Shown piece by piece: positions 23,201 to 30,300 of a stretch of DNA of 64,000 nt; the first letter of the stretch is position 1, and each line of letters opens with the position of its first letter. The stretch comes from Acidobacteriota bacterium (GTDB lineage: Bacteria; Acidobacteriota; Vicinamibacteria; Vicinamibacterales; CAVVIG01): positions 1 to 64,000 of the forward strand of contig JAOBWF010000085.1 in the NCBI GenBank assembly GCA_025463215.1, given 5' to 3'. The position numbers and the translations under genes were made by a program. Under the pieces are notes generated by a model. It was not told the origin of the DNA. It saw nothing but the letters and a program-made list of their open reading frames with translations, and did not search any database.

Positions 23201-26200
23201 CACAGGCACGCGAGGCACCCCGGTACGGGACACGCTGATGGGAGGCGACGACCACTGGTTCGACTACGTCCGCACGCCCGCCGGTGAGATTGCCCCGGGT
23301 CCGGGCGGGAAGCCGCAGCCGCGCTTCGAGCTCACCGTCGACACCTTCGTCGCCGCCGCTCCTCAGGGGGTCGCCTTTACCGTCGATCTCGAAGAGCGCA
23401 AGGTCAAGGAAGCGTTCCGGCAGAACAACTTCAACGGGTTCTACTACTACCTGCTGCCGGCGACGCCGCCGTCCGCCTTCGTGCCGCCGGCGCCGGTGCC
23501 TGCCGACAAGCTCGATCCCGACGCCGAGTGCGACGAAGCGCCGCTGGTGCAGATCTCGCAGGGCATCCTGGTGAACGGCGTCGAGCAGAGAGACCTGGTC
23601 ACCGTCGGCTTCGGCGCGCACCTGATGATCCGCATCACGGTGCGCAACCTGACTGCCAAGGCGCAGTCCGGCATTACCGTCTGTTCCAGTTTCAGTCCGG
23701 ACTGCTATCCGTTTCCCGATCTGGCCCCGGGTGCGGAAGCGCACAAGGACGTGCCGTACACGGTGCCGAGCGGCCAGACGGTGGTGCTCGACGGCGTCGC
23801 CACCGTGCGTTCCGATTCGCTCGGCATCGTCAGCGGGCCGACGACCAGGATCGTGTCGGTGCCGTCGCTCTACGCCGTCGTGGCGGCCGATGCATCGGTG
23901 CACCCGACCTGCCTGCCCGCCGATGCCGGGTGCAACAACCCCTCGCAGATCATGCAGGGCGGCCGCGCGCTGCGCTACTTCCGCGTCATCGATACGACGA
24001 CGCTCGACAAAGTGCCTGGTGCGGTGGTGACGACGAAATTCGAGGGGCCCGGGCTGGCGACGCCGCGCGTCGACACGTTCATTACCGACGCCGACGGCAT
24101 CGTCGGCACGGCCACCGAGCCGGGCATGCCGATGCTGTACACCGCGCAGATGGACGGCACCTATACGGTGACCGCCGCGTCGGTCAACGGATCGCCGATG
24201 ACCGCGCCGGATCTGCGGCCGCTGTACGTCATCGCCACCAAGCCGCTGGAGTACACCGAAGGATTGAAAACCGGCGTCAGCATGAAAATCGGCGGCAAGG
24301 TGCTCGGCGGCGCCGGCACGCTCGGCGCGGGCGGTGGACTCAGCTTCGGGCTGAGCGTGACGAAGAAGACGACGCCGATCTTCACGGGCCTGACGATCGG
24401 GCGCAGCCTGAGCGCGAAGGCGAGCCTCGCGTTCGAACCCGACGTCGCCAAGTTCAACGTCAGCGCCGGGTTCAGCTTCAAGGCGCAAGGACCGAGTGCC
24501 AGCGCGTCGATCGGCGTCGGCGTGCAGATCGGCGACAAGTACAAGTTCCCGACGTTTCCGCTGCCGGCGGAGGATCGGCTGCGGCTGGCCGGCCTCGCGA
24601 TCGAAACGGTCACCGCCGAGACATCGATCGGGCTGCCCGGCGGCCCGATCTTCGCGCACATCCTCGGCGCGCTGAACAACAAGGTGACCGACTTCCGCGC
24701 CCGGAAGACGTCCGACTCGGCGACCTTGTCGATCACCGGCGCCGTCGGGCTGACCGCGTTCAGGCTGAACGGCGGCTTCGGCAGCAGCGGCACCGCCCTG
24801 ACTGACTACACGCAGGAGTACCGCGCCAGCTTCGGTCTCGAGGGGGCAGGCAGCGTCACCGGTACGATCGGCGCCGAGCGCCTGGTCCAGGCGAACCAGC
24901 TGGTCGCCAGCGCCGGCATCAGCGGCGACATCTCGGCCTCCGCCGGATTGACCCTCGGCCGGACGCGCGAATCGAACAACGCGACCAGCACCGGCAACTT
25001 CGGCGAGATCGAGTTCGTGAAGAAAGAGGTCGAGGGGATGCTCGGCTTCTCGGCCGGCATCTCGGGCGGCCTCGATTACAGCGTCACGCTCGACGCGGCG
25101 CACTCCTACAATCCGGTCAAGCTCGAGATCGCCTTCTCCGGCAAGAAGAATTTCGGCTGGAACTACTCCGGCCCGGGCATGTTCGGGACCAACCTCGCCA
25201 ACGGCGATCAGTTTACCCGCACGTATACGGTCACCGATCCCGACACCATCCTGCCGATGCTGTCGACGACCGCCAACATCGCGATGCTGCTGCCGCAGGG
25301 ATTCAGCGGCGTCGTCCTGGATTCGACCGGCAGCTTCGGCATGTCGCCGACCAACATGTACGACCAGCTGGTCGATCTGATCGCGCTGCTCGGCCGCAAC
25401 TCGGCCTTCACCGACTCGATTGAGAAGGGCAATGGGATCGCGCTGCCGCTCGGCTTCGACGTCTCGCTGCTTGGCGAAGGCGCGAAAGCGGGCATAGAGC
25501 TGAACGCCGATCATTCGCTCGGCTTCACGCTGGCGTCCGGCGTCCTGCGCAACAACAAGCACTACAAGCTGGAGGACTACCCGAACAACCTGCTGTCCCT
25601 CAGCAGCGCGTCGAGCGTGTTGTCGCTTTATTACGATGCGCTGAGCAGCACGAGCGAGACCAGCGACACGTTCCGCGGCGTGGTGAAGACGCCGCCCGGC
25701 ACCGGTACGCCGGGGTCGATCAAGAGCAACGGGTCGGCCGAGATCCAGCCAGCCAGCGAAAGCGATTATGCCGCCGTCACCGGGCTGCTGTCGTTCGACT
25801 TCTCCGCGGTCCCTGGCCCGGTGCGGACGCTGCCGTACCGTCCGGCCAGCGTCTTCGGGCCTGCGGACAAGCCACACTACGGCCTTGGCGGCTTCCACCA
25901 GTTCGTGCCGTTCGATCAGACGCTCGGCGCGCCGGCGAAATTGATTCTCGACTATCACGACGAAGAGCTGATCCCCGGCATCGACAAGCGGACGATCGCG
26001 CTCTACCAGTGGAACAAGGATCGCAGCGACTGGGATTCGGTCCCGGCCACCATCGACACGGCGACCAATACCGTGCGGACCACAATCACCAAACTCGGGC
26101 TGTTCACGCTCGGGCCGGCGATGCCGGCCGGCGAGATCACCTGGTCGGTCGAGTCGACCGGCGCCGTCGACCCGAACGCGCCGCAAGCGATGCGGCACGT

Positions 26201-26498
26201 GGTCTTCGTCAGCAATCCGATGTCGATGAACAACGGCTCGCCGGTTCCCGCCGGCACCGTCTATCACGTCATCAGCACGTCGGCCGCGGCCTCGCTCGAC
26301 AGCTACGCGGTGATCGGCACGGTGACCACGCCGGACGCGAGACCGGATCTCGAGGGCGCGCAGATCACGGTGGGCGCCGACGGGCTCCTGCGGGTCGCCG
26401 TCGACTACCCCGCCGCGGTCGGCAACATTCAGCTGATCACGTTCTCCGACGTCGGCACGGCCTTCGGTTCGCCGGTGCTGGCGGTGGCGCCGCAATGA
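11241..26498 (+). CDS. Giant secreted multidomain protein 1 (~5085 aa): ~10 Cys-containing Ig/HYR-like repeats, 5 PKD, 3 further Ig-like repeats, CarboxypepD_reg-like, SbsA/Big_5-like, propeller-like and beta-rich C-terminal regions
   Basis: Single uninterrupted ORF (listed from 11208). MHGRPHRRYRPFGLLGIVATLFLLAGPM is signal-like, so ATG 11241 is preferred. Repeats such as DTTPPTITAAVSP..TFTCxD..SGIASCP, NRPPTVTAGGPYTG...YRWDFGDG, VTSILPSNASTNVSPTTAVVITFSEAIDP. Confidence 0.9.
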   Translation: MHGRPHRRYRPFGLLGIVATLFLLAGPMPRAGTVTLFGPRTLTRTTGAPNVFTFNFVTGAAAAPYVLHIDNHGVTSGVVTLNGVQILGPNDFKASGRDDWMKDRDWDDDDWYRDGSSGQDRGDKDRKAGDSKDRRDGADNDRKDRDDEWRGDHDWKAVIERTVSLRPTGGNVLRIELRSKPGTHLSVRIDGTAAVTDTTPPVITAVVSPAPNSAAWNRTDVQVSFVCSDTGSGIATCPAVQTLSTAGANQIVRGTATDKAGNTAVATATVSIDTTPPTITAAVSPAPNASGWIGSDATITFTCQDALSGIASCPPPIAVTVDGAQTFTGTARDRAGNDATAAITVTIVKTGPSIVAAAAPPPNANGWNRTPVIVTFICSSAAGTEALACPAPVSVTAEGANQVITRSVVDAAGRKADASVTLNIDTTAPAITAAVSPPPNAGGFVDSDATVTFTCTDAGSGIAACPEPITITTEGPQTLTRAAIDRAGNEATATVTLQVVKTRPSITATTAPAANANGWNRTAVVVSFACSGSLACPSPVTVTTEGANQVITRSVVDAAGHTAAATATLNIDTTAPALTAAVSPPPNAGGFVDSDATVTFTCTDAGSGIAACPEPITITTEGPQTLTRAAVDRAGNEATTTVTLQVVKTRPSITATITPAANANGWNQTAVVVSFVCSGSLACPSPVTVTTEGADQAITRSVVDTAGHTAAATVTLNIDTTRPTIAAAVSPTPRPDGTVDGGATVTFTCSDALSGIASCPPPVTIAAAGPSTVARTAVDRAGNEATATVSVTVNTASAAPTISATVTPPANADGWHRGDVVVTFVCAGGSGALSCPAPVTVTTEGANQVIARSVTDAAGHSASAAVTLNIDRSAPVVTATASPAANAAGWHRGNVVVSFACRDALSGVASCPAPITDSSETGGQITGTVTDRAGNTATAALLVKIDRAPPTIVITTPADGASVETSSTVVSGTIVDSLSGIASAACGDASATVTAGGAFTCPAVLIDGQNALAVSAIDAAGNVATSQLSVTLTVNHPPVADAGAGYSGAVGAPLSFSGAGSADPDHDSLSYAWSFGDGATGSGVTVTHTYSRVGAYDVTLTVTDAKGLSRTATTSASIVQPNRAPVATANGPYTGITGTPLTFSGSAIDPDNDPLTYVWSFADGGTAFGSTVSHTYTAAGASTATLTASDGQLSGTATASVQVSLANRPPTVTAGGPYTGVSGAAVAFAATGSDPDGDALTYRWDFGDGTSAAGRTATHTFAQPGTFETVATVNDGRGGSTSVAAAVTIAQANRAPHAAAGGPYAGQARSRLLFTAASSSDADGDTLTYAWTFGDGSTGTGVAPNHGYAAAGVYTASVTVADGRGGHDSASTEVTVVAPPAVENGPPIARPGGPYSSAAAVVVALNGSASSDPDGDPLSYVWTFGDGSSGTGPSPAHVYANAGTFTIALAVSDGHSHTVVAETSATVSAATDRAPPSVSLSAPARVLPGTEVLVTATATDNVGVESVTIEVDGGSPGAITTPPYQRLVVIPAVAAPGATIRVRATAVDAGGNRGTADATITIDAAPDGEKPVVTLNAPAEATPGSQIHLTATAADNVGIASVDFSADGAPIATVPAAPYESTYSVPATATPGAQLTFTARASDFTGNDATATATVAVVQTADTTPPVVTVSAPAVVAPGAGLNITADAFDSGGIASVEFYVDGVRIATVAQPPYRAAFAVPPTAVPGSILRVEARVSDFANLEGRAAAQTIVGAAAGALVIGEVFDDSTGLLLAGAAITLSGADSSGVAYTESATTDARGRFMLRAAGGHGIVSVTRNGMTQVDRAVDLQNGAVVELLDSRLTPLATPMTLSGVLGGAATSGAASISVPAGAAPGAVTLTLTPVSAQGLQGPLPLGWAPLAALDIAPHAMALHGAIVSVPNARHAAAGTPFVLAQWDAAAAVWRAVGDASVSADERTVQGTIELTGALAILVADTLPSAPIHPNSGDLLAGVAAASIAADALSLVTPTPKVIFYSPGVKSDVVAASTAAAPLPSGTVVWSRITESYRFVAGGETHPEPYTADLVFYQRPLDATSQSASYVVSPSLVFDPLTLADGVIKVELFARPDVATPIAAIGPDGGLLTAATGESIQVPSGAAAGAVPVQIAGLEVDELGMPVPDGLEWLGGMRLTFTGALAQPAIVSVPVPPLLGDATGILLVRLQELQERTRLVLVGGAHIVGNRIVSTVSLEGASQQFEGVRTAGRYAFVHTTALVGFAAGLVTGVDDLPFVGALVTTPTLPIVSQSRGAAGYIAAAAVGSAVLTATDLARADASTGALTLARQDEVRALDLHLVAQPPRVTSILPSNASTNVSPTTAVVITFSEAIDPESVSGARAANIVLAGADGAVVPATLALSSGNSVATLRPIATLEANTAYTASVTAGVKDLSGYALAPPASAAFTTLDTVPPLPPAAGAVTADIPVNGATTVRASQGTAGAHDHVTLVNLTTGQISPVIVLGNGAFTTTIAASAKDKLRLRIVDDAGNETAVDLARFSRINADGSVSAAVGTEGGHVSGPGGTAVDISPGTFPDGAIVTINPVTEAEFPVQLTAAQKAFLSYAGGVRVDFGGVTPAKYVNVSIPAGPDDHPGEQWVVSAATEVNGRMVLNVVDTAKLIAGRIQTSSPPCPGVTGSAVYGIHKSKRAFGLNYGQMYASGWGGLQVDTQVTDESIFFIDLPFLSYTPSLPTPMCLPTLSGNVSVGANRQRVTIPAAALAPADREVVITSEDGNGLPTASHFPKNSVYYTFEVPGKDTDSVSVFVTDSTTPLGSPTPVPNVRVSRATATSVLVAFSPDVLKSPGVTQVTIHNARTGIDTAFLQAQVNYVVSVPGPAGSVSAVRVIDVDGAVRQIANFTVSSPSGPERLMVKAVAGTIDPTWAQLDDLPPADVPFGARGVVDVVITVARPGLGQHDIHVPADARVDGGFNIGVDALLTDTFSVKQVYANHDGTNTSVDSVKIPTFSVTVSNPVTGTVLRTFVVRAPGAGDELNLGTITDDVQAPYITASPSRPQSFDPAAPLAFTFSESMDAASVQLNMTVQQVGGAMVAGHWRMSDGDRVATFKPDEPLRIGESYTVTFNGPASGSGAALTSNPGWITDRAGNPLSKYTLTFKTFLPRIITHFRIDNDDPAYAAAASKPDMPFRDAAIRRKRQPNGTLSTSLVAVTGSAHGSKLVMIDASDPAAMFVTGRTPGGNFKQQVTLVPGIGTGGIQPLTLKAPFHCGNGPQSSTFTGDLAVTTSFNSFFSYISFFDVTRPDDPCLLSDKLLSATPDFISDFSRRGTVRAAGYARAVGVIPTATGFEAYVSVGEVGAMAVDAGKNIPEVLPDSRQLEGLHSGDYRDLAVFNDRMLAADQGGNRLDLLDANLTLLSSLDVAGGPRRVTVAEGFAVDENGDGSIAADEIKDIAVVGEDDPGLLASHVEIVDITNVESLHSIGSVAVDGVVRDIEVDADRHRAFVATYTNAGGKLYVLDLGHLAQPAVQWSIALTSPAYNLTLDKERGLLYVATDDGIDAWSVYDNCCDLAIDFVPKPSPDPTGDRDTLVVREKAALQQGIAAGLVAAAACPGGVSGVMMLEQGSGACLWDPAGPAAGCGKNPNYQPGLSDHDFEVFLTGGVNSCITGKLTEQFVDASGGRKLILLPDGSKMKFEDISFFPVSQAAFVSGELDLDLPPNSGGDDTYGDHGLGRQQLLLKWLLEGEWVSVIPYNLGGADLNSILKKVKVPALEGYEWSKLQEYAFVKSTALVRIKGAADPATALHKLFIKQLHGAGKAGIRAALARMVADDAARTRILTDLDRGRYRTDGCIAVDPLNQDPSAWRTVPCSSFEEWVASAAALTLRGTRLPLFTVADVQKIHRFYRVKADREHIVDEVKADAFVKGVWDFITDAEIRTKAAFVDATTGPHPDPRAAVRLGNITTVTSHTATERGATRLQLVPHVSNRGFVTAQAVEVTMWTGVTAAGTGTRGTPVRDTLMGGDDHWFDYVRTPAGEIAPGPGGKPQPRFELTVDTFVAAAPQGVAFTVDLEERKVKEAFRQNNFNGFYYYLLPATPPSAFVPPAPVPADKLDPDAECDEAPLVQISQGILVNGVEQRDLVTVGFGAHLMIRITVRNLTAKAQSGITVCSSFSPDCYPFPDLAPGAEAHKDVPYTVPSGQTVVLDGVATVRSDSLGIVSGPTTRIVSVPSLYAVVAADASVHPTCLPADAGCNNPSQIMQGGRALRYFRVIDTTTLDKVPGAVVTTKFEGPGLATPRVDTFITDADGIVGTATEPGMPMLYTAQMDGTYTVTAASVNGSPMTAPDLRPLYVIATKPLEYTEGLKTGVSMKIGGKVLGGAGTLGAGGGLSFGLSVTKKTTPIFTGLTIGRSLSAKASLAFEPDVAKFNVSAGFSFKAQGPSASASIGVGVQIGDKYKFPTFPLPAEDRLRLAGLAIETVTAETSIGLPGGPIFAHILGALNNKVTDFRARKTSDSATLSITGAVGLTAFRLNGGFGSSGTALTDYTQEYRASFGLEGAGSVTGTIGAERLVQANQLVASAGISGDISASAGLTLGRTRESNNATSTGNFGEIEFVKKEVEGMLGFSAGISGGLDYSVTLDAAHSYNPVKLEIAFSGKKNFGWNYSGPGMFGTNLANGDQFTRTYTVTDPDTILPMLSTTANIAMLLPQGFSGVVLDSTGSFGMSPTNMYDQLVDLIALLGRNSAFTDSIEKGNGIALPLGFDVSLLGEGAKAGIELNADHSLGFTLASGVLRNNKHYKLEDYPNNLLSLSSASSVLSLYYDALSSTSETSDTFRGVVKTPPGTGTPGSIKSNGSAEIQPASESDYAAVTGLLSFDFSAVPGPVRTLPYRPASVFGPADKPHYGLGGFHQFVPFDQTLGAPAKLILDYHDEELIPGIDKRTIALYQWNKDRSDWDSVPATIDTATNTVRTTITKLGLFTLGPAMPAGEITWSVESTGAVDPNAPQAMRHVVFVSNPMSMNNGSPVPAGTVYHVISTSAAASLDSYAVIGTVTTPDARPDLEGAQITVGADGLLRVAVDYPAAVGNIQLITFSDVGTAFGSPVLAVAPQ
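11532..11708 (+). other. Asp/Lys/Arg/Trp-rich charged low-complexity insert within the N-terminal domain of giant protein 1
   Basis: DDWMKDRDWDDDDWYRDGSSGQDRGDKDRKAGDSKDRRDGADNDRKDRDDEWRGDHDWK. Confidence 0.85.
12511..13392 (+). repeat. Tandem 441-bp (147-aa, two-domain) duplication in giant gene 1
   Basis: Anchors recur with an exact 441-nt offset: TCGACACGAC at 12511 and 12952, TCGATACC at 13393; AATCAGGTGAT at 12441 and 12882. Long near-identical stretches. Confidence 0.9.
14341..15647 (+). other. Five consecutive PKD domains in giant protein 1
   Basis: Five N(H/R/G)xPxA..GPY....DPDxDxLxYxWxFGDG units. Confidence 0.85.
21498..21533 (+). other. EF-hand-like calcium loop DENGDGSIAADE in giant protein 1
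   Basis: 12-residue DxNxDGxIxxxE pattern. Confidence 0.6.
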
Positions 26499-27325
26499 CG
26501 CGGACGATCGCCGCGCTGATCGTCTGCTGCTGGGCGTCCGCGGCCGCGGCCGGCCAGGCGCGTGGCGCCGACGCGGTGGCGCGCGTCGGCGATCGGACGG
26601 TGACCGTCGATGAGCTGCGGGATGTGATCATCGACCAGCGCCGCACCGGCGAGATGCCGAAGGTGGTCGAAGCGTTGACCCCGGAAGGGCAGCGCCGGAT
26701 CCTCCAGCAGATGATTGACACCCATCTGCTCGCTTTCGGCGCGCGCGACGCCCGGCTGGATCGCGACCCCGCCGTCCAGCGCGCGATCGCACGCGCGGTC
26801 GACCTCGTGCTCGCCGATCAACTCGCGCGCCGCGAAGCGGCGGCGCTCGATGACCGCGCGCTGCGCGATTATTACGACAGCCACGAAGCGCAGTTCCGCA
26901 TCGGCGAGCGCGTGCACGTCCGGCACATCGTTGTCGCCAGCGAAGCGGAGGCACGGCAGGCGCGCGACCTGCTCGACGCCGGCGGCGACTTCGCCGCCCT
27001 GGCCGCCGAGCGCAATGTCGACGCGTCGCGACGCGCGAGCGGCGATCTGGGCTGGGTCAAGCGCGGCGTGATGGTCAGGGCGTTCGAAGACGCGGCGTTC
27101 GCGCTCACCGCCGGCGAGACCAGCGCCATCGTCAAGACGTCGTTCGGCTTTCACCTGCTGCGCGCCGAAGCGATCGATCCCGGCACGCTGCCGCCGCTGG
27201 ATGCGGTTCGCGAACAGGTGCGGGAACGCGCTCTCGCCGAACGGATGGCGGCGCTGAAGCGTTTGCTCGCCGCGACGCACACCGTCACCGTGGACGAAAC
27301 GGCGCTGAAGGGGGCAGGACGGTAG
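26495..27325 (+). CDS. Parvulin/SurA-type peptidylprolyl isomerase, exported
   Basis: ATGA overlap with giant gene 1 stop. Signal-like MTRTIAALIVCCWASAAAAGQ; VRHIVVASEAEARQARDLLDAGGDFAALAAE..SGDLGWVKRGVMVRAFEDAAFALTAGETS..VKTSFGFHLLR. Confidence 0.93.
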   Translation: MTRTIAALIVCCWASAAAAGQARGADAVARVGDRTVTVDELRDVIIDQRRTGEMPKVVEALTPEGQRRILQQMIDTHLLAFGARDARLDRDPAVQRAIARAVDLVLADQLARREAAALDDRALRDYYDSHEAQFRIGERVHVRHIVVASEAEARQARDLLDAGGDFAALAAERNVDASRRASGDLGWVKRGVMVRAFEDAAFALTAGETSAIVKTSFGFHLLRAEAIDPGTLPPLDAVREQVRERALAERMAALKRLLAATHTVTVDETALKGAGR

Positions 27326-27330
27326 TCGCC

Positions 27331-30300
27331 ATGCGGCCTCTGGCGCGCCTGCGCTCGTTCCATTCGGCGATCGTTCTGGTCGCGGCGTTCGCCGTCGCGG
27401 TTTCGACGCCTGCGGCCGCCGCCGGGCAGGGGCCCGCCCGTTTCCTGGCGAAGGAGGACATCCTCCTGTACGGTCTGGGCCTCAAAGTCGAGCCCGCGCA
27501 GCAGACCGTGCCGAAGGACATCGCGACGATCGTCGGCACGTTCCTGCAGGCGCCGCAGCTGCCGGACAACCTGCCGGCATTCGCCGCCGACGCCGAAGTC
27601 GTCGCCACGCTGCGCGGCCCGAGCCTGCCGCAGCCGATCGAGCTGCACGTCAAGCCGAACTCGCCGTTCCACATCCCACCGCTCGGCGTCGCCGGCACCC
27701 ACACGCTCGACAACATCCGCCTGGTCAGCAACGGTGTCGTCCTGCTGCGCGGCATCCCGGAGAGCACGCGCATCGATGTCATCGACAAGCTGCTGGTGAC
27801 GCAGGTGACCGCGCGTGCGCTCAGCGCGCAGGAAATCCGCGAGAAGGGCATCGTCTTCGACAAGGCGAACTTCCAGGCGTACAACTTCGCCGCCGCCTTC
27901 GCGATCGAGGACCACCCGATCAACATCAACTTCACCGTGGTGCTGCCATCGGTGCTCGGCGCGGAGGACGTCGGCGTCAGCAAAGCGACGCTGGCGACGG
28001 TAGCGTCGGTGCCGTCGATCGCGAGCCTGAAGACGATCATCCCGGACACGTTGAAGCTGCAGACGCAGATTCCGAACCTGACCGTCGTCGGCTTCGCGCT
28101 GACGGTTCCCGAGCTGAGCGGCCAGAGTTTCAGCGTGCCGCCGATCCCTGGCGTGATTGTGATCCCGGGCGACATCGGCTTCCTCAACCAGTACTTCAGC
28201 GTCATGCTGATGGTGTCCAACGCGGCGCCCGGTGGATCGCACCTGGTCGTCACCGGTTTGCGGGCGACGATCGTGCTGCCGCCGGGGCGCGACGGCGTGG
28301 TCGGCACCCCGGACGATCCGCTGGCGATGGCCCGCGTCGGCACCGGCGAGAGCCCCCGCATTCAGCCGGTCGTGCAACTCGGCGCCGACGGCATCCGCGG
28401 CACGTCGGATGACGTCGACCAGCTGGCGCCGCAGGAGAGCGGCAACGCCGAGTACCTCGTCGAGGGGCGCCGGGAAGGCAGCCATGTCGTCGAGATGCAG
28501 ATTACCGGCACGCTGGAGGGGCTGCCGATCGGGCCGGTGACGGTGACCGGCCGCGCCGCCGGTTCGGTGCTCGTGCGCCACCCGAAGTTCACGCTGACCT
28601 TCACGCACCCCGAGGTCGTCAACGCCGGCGAGCCGTATTCGCTCGACGTCACCGTGACCAACACGTCCGAGGCGCCGGCGAACTTCGTGTCGGTGTCGCT
28701 GCACGGCCAGCACATCAGCGGCGCTACTCTGATCGGCGACGCGACCAAGGAGATCGAGAGCATCCCGCCCGGGGACTCGGCGACGATCGCGTTCGACCTG
28801 ATTTCGAAGCTGACCGGCAGGGTCACCGCGGCGACGCTCGACGCCGACGAGAATATCGGCGGCCGCTTCGAGTTGAAGACCTCCGTCGGCGAGCTCGGGG
28901 TGCCGTTATCGCCCGATTCGCTGGTCCTGCCGCCGGAAGCCAACGGCCTGCCGAAGCCGCTGCGCACCGCCGCGATCGGACTGCTGGGAAAGGCCTACGC
29001 GGTGGCGACCGCGCCGGCCGCCGCGCTGCCGCCGGACATCCGCCGGTTCTCCCGCCAGATCGTCATCGACGGCGCCGTGCAGGTCGCGGAGGCCGGCCTG
29101 CGGGTGACGCTGCACGAGCCGATCCCGGACTCGGCGCTGCAACTCGAAATGGATTTCGCTGGCAGCGACTACGCGCGCCTGCCTGCGTTCAATCCGAAGG
29201 CCGAGGATCTCGCGTTCGCGCAGAACGATCGGATCGGATTCGACGAGCTCCGCCGCAAGAGCGTGCGCGGTGATGCCTTCGCCGGCGCGGTGGCGGCGGT
29301 TCTCGCCGACAGCGTCGGTGCGCTCGGCGTTTCGGGATTCCATCGGCAGATGGCGGAGAAGATTGCCTATCGGCCCGGGCACGTGTCGGTGATCGCCGGC
29401 GGGGCCGGTCCGATGCCGTTCACACTGACGCTGCGCGACGGCGCGGGACGACTGCTCGGCGGAACGGACCCCGCCGGCAAGGTGCTGAAGCAGATTCCGT
29501 TCAGCGATCTGATGACCTTTTCGACCGGCGGCGCCGCGACCGCGGCGCTCGCCCTGGTCACGACGCCCGACCCCGGTGACTATCTGATCACGCTGGACCC
29601 GATCGCCGGCGCGGCCCCGGCCGCGATTACGCTGAGCGTCGTCGTGCCGGGCGCCGACGGCGTTACGCTGCGCCACATCGTGTTCGAGAACGTCGGCGTC
29701 GGATCGACACCGGCCGCGTCCTTCGCTGCCGGCGATCCGATCCGGTTCACCGTCCAGGTCGGCGGAGCCGACGCACCGTCGACCGCCCTTGCGGCGTCGA
29801 GCGACGCGCCGATCGTCGAGCCCCCGCCGGCCATCGTCAGCGTCGTTCAGCAGCCGTTTGCCGATGCGCTTAAATGCGACGCCGGCGAGAAATCCGGCGT
29901 GCCGGTCGGGCGCATCGTCGCCGTGCTGTTCAGCAAGGAAGTCACGCCCGACAGCGCCCAGGACAAGGCGAGGGCCGAAGACATCACCAACTACACCTTG
30001 GCCACCAATCGCGTGGTCGGCGCCGCCCTGCAGCCCGGCCGCCGCATCGTCTATCTCGCCCTGCGCGACCCTGTCGGCCCCTACGTGCCGGAGGATCTGA
30101 CGATCGCCGGTCTGTCGGACGTGCACGGACACGCGATGCCGGCGCAGACACTGCCGATCGAAACGACTGTCGACGCCGGCGGCGTGGTATCGGGCCGCGT
30201 CCTCAAAGCCGACGGCACGCCTGTGCCGAACGCCAACGTGCGGCTGTTCTACCTGCTGACGTGCGACATCCCGCACTGGGTGGGGATCAGCTCGAAGTGG

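Noticed and set aside
25845-25866. GTCTTCGGGCCTGCGG, 16 nt identical to part of the 5801 repeat, inside giant gene 1
   Set aside because: No flanking arm symmetry and it fits ordinary coding sequence (VFGPAD); treated as chance similarity.
26009-26494. 5' extension of the PPIase ORF into giant gene 1
   Set aside because: Translation is Arg-rich noise. The ATG at 26495, overlapping the upstream stop, gives a proper signal peptide.
19215-26495. 2426-aa ORF on the minus strand, antisense to giant gene 1
   Set aside because: Arg/His/Asp/Gly-rich translation with no domain signatures. It mirrors the codon periodicity of a GC-rich sense gene, so it is the usual antisense artefact despite its length.
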